From Rattus norvegicus (lineage: Eukaryota; Chordata; Mammalia; Rodentia; Muridae): a stretch of 64,000 nucleotides of DNA. How positions within the stretch are numbered: position 1 is the first letter of the stretch; each line of letters opens with the position of its first letter. Location: the NCBI RefSeq assembly GCF_036323735.1, contig NC_086026.1, positions 86,075,359-86,139,358 on the forward strand. Reading direction: 5' to 3'. Below, piece after piece: positions 35,260 to 46,793 of this stretch. Made by a program: the position numbers and the translations under genes. Below the pieces are notes generated by a model. It did not search any database and had not been told where the DNA came from. It worked only from the letters and a program-made list of their open reading frames with translations.

Positions 35260-37790
35260 AGATTCCCGTCTGGAAGCTATATAGAACAATTATAACAGAA
35301 ATTGCAAATCCTGATCTGGATATGGCATTGCAATGTTGTTTTTTCTTATTAGCTTCATGTCCAGCAGTCTTTTTTTATAGAGGGAAAATACCCATTTAAA
35401 TTTCCATTTTCACCACACCATGACAGTAGTATTGCGTCCATCTCATTTCTGGGTTATTCCAAATGCTTAGATCGTTTTCCTGTTTTCCCTGAACTTACAA
35501 AGCATGAATCAGATCAGTCTTTCTAAAATACCAATTTGCTCTTGTAATCCTGATGCCATCCGTACTTGAGACCTTTTGAAAATCAAACGCTCTGTATCGA
35601 CATGCCGGTGGTGCCTGTGGGCTGCAGCCTGTATTGATTGTGCTTCATTGTGCTTCTCTCAGCACAATCTCGGCTTCCATTCAGTTGGTCTCTGAGAATT
35701 TCTACAGTGCATCAGGCTGTCTTAGTTTCAAACCATGCTCGCTCTGCTTGCTTTCCACTTGAAACGCTCTGAACTTAACATTCTTCACAAATCATCTCTA
35801 GTTCCCTACTCTACCCAGTGAGTTCATGAGCTGAAATACTACCCAGTCCTCCATAAGCTTGCTTATTTTATACCCCAATTGAAAAACAAAGCAAACAAGC
35901 AAGGAGATTACCTTACTGCCTAAGTTTTTTGTTTGTTTGTTTGTTTGACTCCAGACTTCCTAAATTCTCTGCCCCGTTTGATTGGACTTTGAGTAGCGTT
36001 AATGAGTGCTTTCCCGTGAACATCGCTATCAATGCAAAGGACTCCATATTGTTGCGGTAGACCAATATATCAGATTCCTGTGATAGGAGCTTTGAGAATA
36101 AGTGAAACAAACAAACAACAAACCATAATGCAGGCAGCCCGCATTCAGCACTGGTTTCAGCAGAATTCCCTTGACTTCACATGGAGCTGGGGTAAAAGGC
36201 CTCATTTCATAATGAAGCACTTGAAAACTGGTTAAGAGTGCTAGGGGTATAGTTCATTTGACTAAACGTTTGCAGGGGCTATGAAGCTGAATTTCTATTC
36301 TAGATTTCCTACTTCCTGATTCATGAAAGAGAATAAATTGTTCAAGAAAACATTCAACTTGGTCTCAGAATAGTTTGTACACATACATTATGTTGTCTTG
36401 AAGCACAGGTAAAATATTGTGTAAAATAAAAACGGTACAAAGTTAAAGAAAAAATAATCTCAATAAATCCACATTTTTGTTGTAGTAGATGGTAGTAAAT
36501 TACATCATTGGCCAAACTTTAAGGAATATGACAATTGTAAAATATTGTGAGCTCCTGACAAGTCTTGTGTTTGGAGGAATTTTGCCTTTAGAAACAAACA
36601 AACAAAAAAAATTACCAAGTGGGTAAACAGCTATTTCATGAAGTCTTAGAAAGATCAAGGTGCTTTCAGCTACGTTCTCTGAGATGCTGAACCCTTTTGT
36701 AGTCCAAAGAGCTCTTTCATGTCCACTACAGCTTCACATCTGCATCCCGACCCAAACGATGCAAATGTGGCAATGAGCAGGTAAGTGAATCTTCAGTCAT
36801 TTAAAGCAGAAACTCAATGGATTATTTTTATTCATAATCTGTGGTGCATTAGCTCACCTAGCCACATGGTCACCTTTAGCTACAAGGAACTCTGGGATCA
36901 GACTCTAAGGATAGAACATTACAGAAACGGTAAAGGGTCTCAGAGACGAAGGGAAGGAATCAAGCGATCACATGTTCTTGTGTGTAACCTGCAAATGGTT
37001 CTCTCAGTGGCTCTGTTTACAGACCAGGGCCTTCTGCTTCCTGTCTCTTTCTAGAACATGGTCTTGAGGGCAGTACTGCCTTTTAATAGAGACAATCTTT
37101 AAACAGTGGGATATTTTTTTTTAATTTTAAACTTATCTTTATATATTATTTTGCTTTAGCTCATGAACTATGAAAGGAAGTGCTGGCAGGTGTGGGTAAG
37201 AAATACTATAAATTCAGCAGTAAACTTTAGGATCATCTCAGCTTATCAGAAAATGAAATTGTTGAAATTTGGTCCAGTATAAGAAAATTACCCACAATAC
37301 AGTCATTGTATACATGTATTTATGTTAGGTACAAAGTAGAATGTGCTTGGAAAATTTATGGTCATAGTATTTAATTTTACAACTCATGTTTGTTTTAAAT
37401 GCATACTAGCATATACAGGTGCATTGAATCTTTCTGAGTTGGTCTCTTCCCCCAATATTATGTTTGTATGACTCAGAATACTATTTTGCTTGCCATTACA
37501 GGATAATGAAATAAAATATACACGGGCACAAGCCAGAAGTACTGTTTAAAGCAGGACTTAACACTGGGTCTCTGAGGTACCGTAAACTGGCTCTGTAGAA
37601 AGTGGGCACATTATTGACTCGAAAATGTCATTGTCATTTTTAACTTTGGGATCTTTATAGAGCCTTGCCATTAATCACCTGTCTTATGGGCAGTTGGCAA
37701 ACATTTTCTGTCATTCTGTGGGCTGTCTATTCCTCCCACTGAGTCTTTCCTTGGTTGTGCAGTAAGTTTTTTTAATTTCACATAATTCTG
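35260..37790. other. Unassigned DNA
   Basis: No gene supported. 36238-36325 is faintly tRNA-SINE-like (ctaggggtatagttcatttg), too diverged to name. Short CAAA/GTTT runs at 35928-35946, 36106-36122 and 36593-36608. Confidence 0.45.
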
Positions 37791-37794
37791 TTTG

Positions 37795-38160
37795 TGAACA
37801 GATCTCTGTATAAAAAACGAAGCAGATACACACAATGGAATTTTATTCCATCATAAGAATATTGAAATAATAAATGTAGAAATGGAAGGAATTATAGAGC
37901 ATTATCTTAACTGAAATAAGTTTAAATCAGAAAGATAAACATTTTATTTCATCTGTATAGTATATATAATAGAATTTATATATACACACAAGTATATATG
38001 TATGCACTCGTGTATTTATATGTATGTGTGTACGTTTATGTGTATGTATATATGTATATGTATGTGTATATCTATATGTATATGTATATGTACGTTTAAA
38101 TGTAGACAATGGACTATGAAAAGAAACAAATCTTAAGGAACACCAATGGGACAAAGAGCA
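37795..38160 (+). mobile_element. Ancient L1 ORF2 C-terminal/3' remnant with TA/TG-rich insert
   Basis: 37795-37945 matches the sense end of L1 ORF2 (cacacaatggaattttattc, taactgaaataagtttaaat). It is followed by a TA/TG-rich simple stretch at 37964-38098 that probably expanded inside it. Confidence 0.65.
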
Positions 38161-38379
38161 CAATGGAATACATGTGATACATATTCCATGAAGAAGGACG
38201 TACTATTGGAAAGGAGGAAAGGTGCCGACAAAAGAAGGTAGAGATAAGAGAATCACCAAGAGCAGAGTCCCTGTGACTATGACACATAATGCTTTGTATG
38301 TTAACTTGTTATAGAAAATAATTTTGTTCTTTACTAAATAAAGGTTTTGTTACATTTATTTGATTAGTCTGTGTCTTCA

Positions 38380-38508
38380 GGCATTGCCTGGGTCAAGGTA
38401 CCAGGACAGGTTCCAGGATTCAGTTCTGTCCCCCACCATGTGGATCCTGGGAATGGGAATGAGGCTGTCAGGCTTGGGAAGAAGCATCTTTACAGGTGAT
38501 CCTGGGAA
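38380..38508 (-). mobile_element. Diverged tRNA-type SINE (B2/B4-like), minus strand
   Basis: Antisense of a B2/B4 5' end: ccatgtggatcctgggaatg, then gctgtcaggcttgggaagaagcatctttacagg. Degenerate. Confidence 0.5.
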
Positions 38509-38509
38509 A

Positions 38510-40200
38510 TATTTATAGATCAAAAACAAAACCTCAAAGGAAATAATAATCAGAGGGATAAAAGAAATTCTAATTTCAATTTCTCTTTTGCAATAAGCAG
38601 AACCATTTCTTCATCAATACTATTTCAGCATCCTTTACAGCTGGAACACGAAGTCCAACTCTGTTCTGATGGGTTTGAATTTTCTGTATGCCATAGTCGA
38701 GCCAGGAATAGGCCTTGGAATGTAGACACCACCAGGAATTTATATTTCTAGGTTCTTAAATGAGGTCTCGGTTATGATGAACTATTTGTGGCAAGGAAGA
38801 ACTTAATTAAGAAGTAAATAATTTGTGTTACAGTAATTTGAAGGAAGAAGAAATGTTTTGCATGGTGCACTATGGAGGAAGAACTCCTCATGAGATTCAA
38901 GGACAGAATCAATATTCTGGTGGAGCAGATGAGTACTTTTACTGTGATGCTGTGTCTAAATATAACTCCAGTGTTTTAATGACTTGCTTTCACATGAGAA
39001 AACAATACATGACAGTGTTTGAAGAAAGGGTGGGTTTTCTTTCTGGCTGTACTTTTAATACAACGTAAACACCTCTCTCGTTGTCTCATTCACTTGTTTA
39101 GTAATCTTAGAACCTTAACCATGGGAAAGGAGCCTTCATGAGAATTTACTTTTAAGGAAAAAGGGGATGGTGAATCATGCAGTTAGATTATTTAAGAAAT
39201 CTATTTTATTGACTATTCTGAAGTAGAAACATAAGATATAAATATTGTGCACAAAATAATTTTGAGATGTGTAATAAAGGTGTTTAATAATGATTAATGA
39301 TGGGGTTACTTAATAATCCCTTATTAATTGTAAAGAAAAATCCCAATTAATAATGGCATAACTCAACATTATAGAATAGCATTTTATTTTGAGCAATTTC
39401 AGATGTATAGGGAAAAATGAGCAAAATAGTTCTCTTGTATATGTTTCTTCAACCTTGCTCTTTCAAAGTTTTGCATTGTTAACATATTCTCTTAATGTTG
39501 TAAATAGTGACAATGAGCCTTTTTGTTACTATGTATTGGAATCCCATTGTGTAATTATTACACACTTCCTACCTTTGACAAACTTGTAGCACACACCCAA
39601 TACTGCTGGAGTTCACTGATATCACTTAAAGGAGGAGGTGACTATTACATTCCCAAGTATTTTGGAAGGAGAAAAACCTCATCCTTGAGCTTCAAAGACA
39701 GATTAGGTATACTTGGAGGGATGGACAAATCTTTTTACCCATATCACACAGAGTAGGTTCTCTCCTCTCAAAAGTCCCGTGCATTCAGCCACTCCCATTC
39801 CCTCTCACTAAGCTCCAAACAGCCATTCTTTTCTACTGACCTATGTCGCTGTTCTGATGTTTTTCATCCTAGTCATTGACATCTAAGCACAGAAAGTTTC
39901 ACAGGTCTCTGAGAACAAATAAACTCAGAAGCAGTTAATAAAGAAGAAATCATTAGTATTAACCCATTTTTGAGCATGTCATCTTTTTCTCATTGAAGTG
40001 AAGAAAAACGGTGGCTAAAGTAATACAATAGCTTAAATTCCAAATGTTTAATATGCAATTGCATAACATCATTTAAAAACCAAGAGCCAAGGTCATTCAA
40101 ATATAATAAATAAACCAAATTGTCTTTAAATCTGGAAAACTCAGAGTTCTCTTTCTAAATTGATTTATGGTAAATACTGGGTATTTGGGTTTTTTTTTTT
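38510..40200. other. Unassigned AT-rich DNA
   Basis: No gene or repeat supported. The open frames at 38823-39068 and 39389-39756 have no recognisable domain and ordinary composition for non-coding DNA. Confidence 0.45.
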
Positions 40201-40259
40201 TTTCAGAAGGCCTTTTAAATATTTTCTATAACATGTCCTTTTTGTGCAAATGTTCTTTT

Positions 40260-40600
40260 AGGAAGCAAATGGTGACTTTTTGTGTAAACAAAGTACAGCA
40301 CCAGAAATAGGGCAAAAGAAGAGGAGGGAACGATGTCTGTTTCCAGAAAATCTCGTGAAACAGAGGAAGGCTTCTCAAGCTGGCAGGGCCACCTGGCAGA
40401 GCAGGTGCCTTGGCAGAGAGGGAGTGGGAAGGAGAGAGTTCCGACTTAAGAGACTCGAGTCATTCACACACAGCTCCTGGAGGCGGCAGCAAGGCACAGT
40501 GCAAATCTAGACACCAGAAGTGAAACCTGCTGTCTTCGAAACGCCTGATGGGCTTCCTCCCTCCGCCTATGCGGTACCCATGGAAAGGATTGATGGCGGT
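40260..40600 (+). other. Possible first exon (weak candidate)
   Basis: A stretch richer in G and C than its neighbours is preceded by a T-rich run and TTCAG (40190-40206). It ends with an ATG in good context (ccATGG, A at 40580) and, six codons on, a sequence resembling a splice donor, G|GTGAGT, with the cut after about 40598. This would give a first exon encoding six residues plus one base. No known protein is recognised from six residues, and such a combination can occur by chance. Alternatively it is an unrecognised repeat. Confidence 0.2.
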
Positions 40601-40907
40601 GAGTTCACGAGTACATATCATAGCAAGGCTTCACCTGCAAGAAACCTTTTAGTGCCTGCTTGGTAAAAGTCACTCCTAAAGTATAAAAATGATACACTTG
40701 GTGGAACTTCTTGGGGGATTCTCAAACTTGAAGTTTGTCAGGGAACTCCTGTTAAACTACAGACAAGCTAAGGATCAGGATGATAAGACCATAGTCTGAC
40801 AGTCAGCATGGTGACTGATGGGCACCTGAAGAGACCTGTCATTGTCCTCTTGGCCACATTTGTGAAGCTGACCTGCAGAGGGAACACTTCCAGGGGGTCT
40901 AGTTTTG

Positions 40908-41249
40908 TTAGGGATTCTCTTGTTGTGAAGAGACACAATGACTAAGGCAACTCTTATAAAGGACAACATTTAATTGGGGCTGGCTTACAGGTTCTGAGGT
41001 TCAGTCCATTATCACCATGGCAGGAAGTATGGCAGCATCCAAGCAGGACTGGCACTGGAGAAGGCGCTGAGAGTTCTGCATTTTGTTCTGAAGGCAAACA
41101 GAAGACTGATTTGCATAAAACTAGAAGGAAGGTTTCACAGTCCACCATACAGTGACACACTTCCTTCAACAAGGCCACACCCACTCCAGCAAGCCCACAC
41201 CTCCTAATAGTGCCACTCCCTGGACCAAGCACGTACAAACCACCACAGG
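40908..41249. repeat. Rodent interspersed repeat, about 340 bp
   Basis: A common rodent dispersed repeat with phrases gaagagacacaatgactaag, ggacaacatttaattggggc, agtgacacacttccttcaac and cctcctaatagtgccactcc, ending accaccaca. The same family lies in the other orientation at 53105-53460. I believe it is a non-autonomous element of the URR1/MER1 type, but the name is uncertain. Confidence 0.7.
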
Positions 41250-41850
41250 TCTTTTCATTCCTGTGTCCCTTTCACCTGTCTTTTCCTATCATACTATCAA
41301 GAATAAAATGGGAATCCTCGAGGAGATGGACTTTGCAGGATGCTGGAGAGAATGCTATCAGCTAGTATATATGAACAAGACCGAGACTATCTAAAAGCAT
41401 GATGCATTGGAACCCTGCCTTCAATTAGTATCTATAGATAGATATATTATACATTATATAATGTGTTTATATTATATAATGTCATATACTGTTTTATGTA
41501 TGCATATATACATATATGTATATATTACACACATACATACACATATATGTATATATTGATTATCGTCAGAGAAGATTATTTTCTGCCTTCAAAAACTGGA
41601 AGGAAGTAGAAGAAAGGATGATGGCAGTTTATGAGCACTGCAGGCACTTTGTCATAGGACAGCTCCAAAGGAAAACTTGCATAATTTTCTACATTGGCCT
41701 CCATTGTCTCTGAAATTGACACATGCTGGGGAGGAAGGGGTCATTCTTTTTTCCATGTCTTCTATCTTGATGTTTAACATTGGTAAGTGAATAACCCAAC
41801 CACAAATAACCCCCTCCATCCACCCATGACTCTTGCATCAATGGACCAGA
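41250..41850. other. Unassigned DNA with TA-rich simple sequence
   Basis: TA/ATAT/CATA-rich at 41428-41560. No gene supported. Confidence 0.5.
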
Positions 41851-41852
41851 TC

Positions 41853-41937
41853 CAGAGACAGGCTTAAACTGAGAGCAGTATTCCTACCTCAAGTGCTGGA
41901 ATTACAGATGGGAGCCATCCCTACTGTCAACCCCACC
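41853..41937 (-). mobile_element. B1 SINE fragment, minus strand
   Basis: Antisense B1 phrases gagacaggcttaaactgaga and caagtgctggaattacagat. Confidence 0.6.
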
Positions 41938-42150
41938 CCCTTCTCAACCCTACTGCAGGACCTGGTCCCAGAAAGATGTGAAGTGCAGATTTAAAAAAGA
42001 GCCAGACACAAAGTTCCCACTTGTCTACCTGTGTTTTAGTGGCAGCCTTGGAACCTGTAAGATTTCCTGTATCTACGATTGCATATGGCGACCTGAAACT
42101 GATGGATAGTCCTTCTCTCTAGCTTAGCAAAGAAAGAAAGTATGCTTCTA

Positions 42151-42540
42151 CTGGCTGGTTTAGTGTGTCAACCTGACACAAACTGGAATTATCACAGAGA
42201 AAGGAGCCTCAGTTGAGGAAATGCCTCCATGAGATCCAGCTGTAAGGTATTTTCTCAATTAGAGATCAAGGGTGGGAGGGTCCAGCCTGTTGTGAGTGGT
42301 GCTATCCCAGGGCTGGTGATTCTATAAGAAAGCAAGCTTAACAAGGTAGGAGAAGCAAGCCCTTAAGGTAAGCAGCACCCTTCATGGACTCTGCCTCAGC
42401 TCCTGCCTACAAGTTCTGCCCTGTGTGAGTTCCTGTCCTGATGGGTTCCTTTGGTGATGAAAAGCAATGTGGAAGTGTAAGCTAAATAAATCCTTTCCTC
42501 CCCAACTTGCTTCTAGGCCATGATGTTTGTTCTTTTATAG
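42151..42540. repeat. Rodent interspersed repeat, about 390 bp, copy 1
   Basis: Starts ctggctggtttagtgtgtca, then atcacagagaaaggagcctc, gagatccagctgtaaggtat, ctcaattagagatcaagggt and ends near the cccaacttgcttct / catgatgtttgt phrases. Same family and orientation as 48045-48432 and inverted relative to 51491-51897. Non-coding and non-autonomous. Family name not certain. Confidence 0.85.
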
Positions 42541-42633
42541 GAAAATGTGTGTAGGCTTAAATTTTACTTGGGACTTTGTGATGCTGATAGATCCTTTCCA
42601 GACCCGTGCATCTTAAGTGAGGACATCATTTTT

Positions 42634-42691
42634 TTTGGTTTTGTTTTTGTTTTCTTTTTCTTTTTTTCGGGGCTGGGGACCGAACCCAGGG
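42634..42691 (-). mobile_element. Severely truncated ID SINE, minus strand
   Basis: T-rich antisense tail (42634-42667) and only about 24 bp of ID 3' body (ggggctggggaccgaaccca). The flanking catcat (42624-42629 and 42693-42698) may be a short target duplication. Confidence 0.8.
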
Positions 42692-42934
42692 GCATCATGT
42701 TTTGTTAGAATTAGCCCACTTAGCCTCAGTCTTGCTAGTCTTCTCTGGGCCTGAGTACTGAAGTGAAGGAGTTTACCAGCCATACTAGGCGTTTCCCATT
42801 AAGTGGCAAATTGTGTTATTTCTTATGCTACGTGTACTGAGGAAATGCCAACCAAATTCAGTGCCCTTCTACCTCAATTTCAGAATGAACTTATGAATTT
42901 TCTTGGTCAAGATTTTTCCTTAAAGTTCACATAA

Positions 42935-43228
42935 TGGGCCGGGAAAGATGGCTTAGTGGAGAAAAATGCTTGCCTCGCAAGCCTGAGCACCCACAAGTTT
43001 GTTTCCCAGAGCCCACAAAACATGCCAGATGTAGTGGCATGCTTCTGTAATCTCAGCACTCCTAGGCCAAGATAGGAGTCAGAGACATGGAGGCCAGCAG
43101 GAAGCTTGATAAGCAGGAACGCAAGAACCAAAAGTTAATCTCTGACCCTCTGACTTCCACATACACATCTACCATGCCATTTGCACACCACACACACACA
43201 TAAACACACACACCACACACACACACTA
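42935..43228 (+). mobile_element. B4-type SINE (ID-B1 fusion), plus strand, ending in CA repeat
   Basis: tRNA/ID-like left part (agatggcttagtgg, tgcttgcctcgcaagcctga), then a B1-like right part (tagtggcatgcttctgtaat, ctcagcactcct) and a distal part leading into (CA)n at 43184-43227. Moderately diverged. Confidence 0.75.
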
Positions 43229-44237
43229 GGGAAAATGTTACTTGTGGGGTTGCTAAGCAAAAGAAGAAAATTTCCTGACAGATGCCAGTGTTCCTGCCCA
43301 CTGTGGAATAAAGGAGCCTGGTCCTTGTCTTCCAACTGGTGTTGAAGCAAACAAAAAAGCCTTTCAGGGATAGTAATCCCAGGAAGTGGGTCTGATATCA
43401 TTGTCATCAGTATCTTCACCAAGGAGACCCCTCTCTGTTTCCTACGTGGTGTCAGCTCTCCATTTAAGGAGTTGGTGGGGATGACTGGACTCCATTTATA
43501 TTAAAAAAGCCCTAAGGTCTTAACCATTCTTTGTTGTTGTTGTTGTTTTGTATTGTTTTTCTTTTTGGTTGTTGTTGTTGTTTGAGCCTTTAAAGCCAGC
43601 TTTCCTGAAATTTTGACTCATGAAACTCTTGAAAATACAGCCATTAAATCGAGGTGACAACATTAACAATGCCTTACAATATCCCACATATGAGGTAATT
43701 GGTGGATTCCTGAGGCCACCTGCCAGTAATAGATGCTTCTCTGCGATTGTACAAGCATTGTGAAATAAGATTACTTTAAAATGATGCAGATTCATAGACA
43801 AACATTGCTGGGTTATATGATTCTGGGATATAAAACCCTGTATCTCACTAAATAAGCCAACAGGGTGTAGGTTAGTGTTTGAGTACGTGTATAATGTATG
43901 ATGCCCTAAGTTTGCTCTGCAGCATATGGGAATGCTGTTTTCTTCTAGCATCTCTAACCTGGGAATCAGTTAAAACAATTTTACAGGAGAAGACCTTTAG
44001 CCTATAATTCCATATTAATAAAAGCTTAATATCAAAAAAACAAAAGCAAAACATCAGGTCACTATTTTAAAAGTAAATATCCACAGTTAGGAAGTCTGAT
44101 TTTAGTTGCTTTTATTTACCTTATTGAACTCATGTTTTACATAACCAAAGTGTGTTGATGCCTTGTTAAGACAGGGCTGTGTGGGAAAGAACTTCAATGC
44201 ACTCAAGGGCAGAAGACAAACCCTGTAGATAGCCAAT
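43229..44237. other. Unassigned DNA
   Basis: TTG-rich simple sequence at 43532-43583. No gene or family recognised. Confidence 0.5.
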
Positions 44238-44251
44238 AAAAAGTCAGAGTT

Positions 44252-44334
44252 TGGGTTGGGGATTTAGCTCAGTGGTAGAGCACTTGCCTAGCAAGCACAA
44301 GGCCCTGGGTTCGGTCCCCAGCTCCAAAAAAGAA
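44252..44334 (+). mobile_element. ID SINE, full-length, 14-bp target duplication
   Basis: Complete ID body with A box tagctcagtgg (44265-44275) and B box ggttcggtcc (44308-44317) and a short A-rich tail. Perfect 14-bp duplication aaaaagtcagagtt at 44238-44251 and 44335-44348. Young. Confidence 0.97.
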
Positions 44335-44570
44335 AAAAAGTCAGAGTTCTTATTCTTTTAATCATGAAAACATCCACATATACTTGAAGAGGACCAATAG
44401 GATGCATCACTGCTAAGTACTTTACTATGTAGATGTATGGCTCACTGACAAGTGGCTTGTGTCAAAGTACCTTATGACACCGGGCTCTGAAAATCATGAA
44501 AGAGCATAAAAAGGTCTTAATGTCCTCTCTGGAAAAATTTCTTCTGCAGTTACAGAGAGCAAAATTCATT

Positions 44571-44742
44571 TACACATGTGTTTTTTTCCATGTGGAGAGG
44601 TTTAATGAGAGAAGAGTAGAAGAGAGGAAAAGTGGCCGGCCATGGGCACGTGGTGGGAGTGGGGAAGGGGGCAAGAACAGAGAAGAACAAAGAGTAAGAG
44701 AGAAGTAAGAGGGGAGGAAGAGAGGGCTACACATGTGTTTTT
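44571..44742 (-). mobile_element. Small retro-insert of unknown source, minus strand
   Basis: A block of about 142 bp (44586-44727) flanked by a perfect 15-bp duplication tacacatgtgttttt (44571-44585 and 44728-44742). On the minus strand it is a pyrimidine-rich sequence ending with ATTAAA about 12 bases before an A run, that is, a poly(A) signal and tail. This is the layout of an L1-mobilised, 5'-truncated RNA copy. The insert is not ID, B1, B2, B4 or the L1 present here. It contains the GC-rich motif ggccggccatggg on the plus strand near 44634. It may be the 3' end of an LTR-element transcript or of a host mRNA. Confidence 0.75.
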
Positions 44743-45246
44743 AAGTCATGCCATAAGTATCAAATAGATTAAACTTAAAATATTTTTATATATTTTAATA
44801 TGAAGTGGTTTTGGTTTAAATTCATGGTTTGCTCACTGGCATAAATTTAAAGAATTGATCTAGAAATGGTAATACCCAGAATCTTTAGATCCACAGAACC
44901 TCATTTTAGCAATAGCAACTGATTGTCCTATGCTTGATGGCATTGTCAGCCCACGAACCCCGCCCTTGCCAGGACAGCTGTACTTTCTGAGCAAACCAAT
45001 CAGACATTTCTTCCTGGAATTTGAGTCTCAAGAGGAACATCGCCGAGAAGTAAGCGGGATTGATTTATATTTATGATGACCATGAAGTGACAAAAGGAAC
45101 AAAAGGCACATGTTAAGGGCTTCTGTTACCCATAGTAAGCTGAACATCGATAGAAAGGAAAGATAGAAATTTCCAGAGACTTCTGAAGTCATTTTACTCC
45201 AGAGACCGTTTCCCTTTTTTTTTTTTTCTTTCATTCCAGCTGGAAT
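44743..45246. other. Unassigned DNA
   Basis: No gene or family recognised; T-rich run at 45215-45227. Confidence 0.5.
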
Positions 45247-45255
45247 CTGCTGCTT

Positions 45256-45365
45256 GCTTGCTTGTTTGTTTGTTTGTTTTTTCTTTTTTTCAGAGCTGGG
45301 GACCGAACCCAGGGCCTTGCGCTTGCTAGGCAAGCGCTCTACCACTGAGCTAAATCCCCAACCCC
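45256..45365 (-). mobile_element. ID SINE, minus strand
   Basis: Body 45291-45365 complete in antisense (ggaccgaacccagggccttg ... gctaaatccccaacccc) with a TTTG/T-rich tail at 45256-45290. Likely 9-bp target duplication ctgctgctt (45247-45255 and 45369-45377). Confidence 0.95.
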
Positions 45366-45368
45366 AAG

Positions 45369-45645
45369 CTGCTGCTTTTTTAAAACCGCTACTTGGTGAA
45401 GCAGAAAAACGAATTATTCCCACTTTGCTTTGGGGCTCTTGAGAAAGTCTGACCCTTGGAAAGTTTATCTCCAATATGTCCGGCTTGACTTTATTTACCT
45501 TTGGGATCTTTGGGGTGATTTGGGGTCCTTTTGAACCATTTGGAGCAGCTGCCCTTTGATGGCTTGGCTTGCTTTGTGTTTTAGGGTTCTTCTTCTGAAC
45601 TCGTTGGGTTATTACTGCTATACAGACAGAGTTATTGCAGCAGTG

Positions 45646-45693
<48 letters not shown>

Positions 45694-45960
45694 GAGCTGG
45701 AGTGGGGTCGGGTGGGAGTGGGGAAGCACTAACTCTCAGTGGCACTGGGAGCCTGACAGTCAGTCAGTTAGGAAGTGCAGAGATGGGGGGCTTCTGCTCC
45801 TTTATTTCTTCCAAGCATAGTTAGGCTTCCTTTTGTCTTAGATTTGCTTTTACCCTGCATAGACCTGTGCATTTTAATCCTCACAGAAGAAAACTTGTCA
45901 AGTCTTGTGAGGAAATTGGCTTGGTTTCCTCAGAGTATGATGTTTGACATTCTAGAAAGA
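45369..45960. other. Unassigned DNA with (CA)n microsatellite
   Basis: CA dinucleotides at 45647-45691; no gene seen. Confidence 0.5.
45647..45691. repeat. (CA)n microsatellite, 22 units
   Basis: Pure CA run. Confidence 0.97.
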
Positions 45961-45961
45961 C

Positions 45962-46185
45962 CAGTGCCTAAATGGTTCAGTGGTTGAGAACACTGGACGC
46001 TCTTGCAGAGGACACCGGTTCAATTCCCAGCACCTACATGGCAGCTCACAATTAACTATAACTCCAGTCTTCAGGCATTTGACACTCCTTTTGCCTCTGT
46101 GGACAATACACAAACATGAGGAACAGATATAAATGCATGTAGAACACCTACATGCATAAACTATAATAAATATTTAAGAAAAAAA
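45962..46185 (+). mobile_element. B2 SINE, plus strand
   Basis: tRNA-like head (aatggttcagtggttgagaa, B box ggttcaattcc), B2 body (atggcagctcacaa) and A-rich end aagaaaaaaaag. Confidence 0.8.
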
Positions 46186-46717
46186 AGTAGACAGGCCTAT
46201 GGTGTAACAATACTGATGTGTTTCGGAGAGGCCTTGTCAAGTAGGAAGCCTGTTTGAACAAAGGTGGAGTTCTCTTGAGTTACTTGAAGCATCCTCCAGG
46301 TGACACAAAAGGTTTGGAACTTCTTTGAGCCATTGTGGCTATATTGAAATATTTGAGATGAAGAAACAGGAGTGTTTGAGGAGACTTCTTCTCTGCTTTG
46401 TGTCCCCAAAAGAATATCACTTCTTCATTGCATTGCTCCCTGCTAGGCAGAACTGTAGTGGACTGGTCTTTTATACTTTTATACTGGTGTCTAAGATAGT
46501 CATGGGCAAACTCCACAGTCACTGCCTCTGAACTGAGTAAGAAATCTCTGACCTTAGTTTTGCATTTAAAAAGAAAACTCATTGCACACTTAAAATTATG
46601 ATTTCAGGGCTTTTTTGAAATGCATGTGAAATAGTTTGTGTTTGGGGTTCTGTGCCTGCTTTCTGGTTTGTTTTAGTTTTGAAGCTTGTTAAAAATGCCA
46701 ACGTTTAGATACCTGGA

Positions 46718-46793
<76 letters not shown>

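Noticed and set aside
38823..39068. 81-codon open frame as a host exon
   Set aside because: No recognisable domain, no splice context that stands out, AT-rich surroundings.
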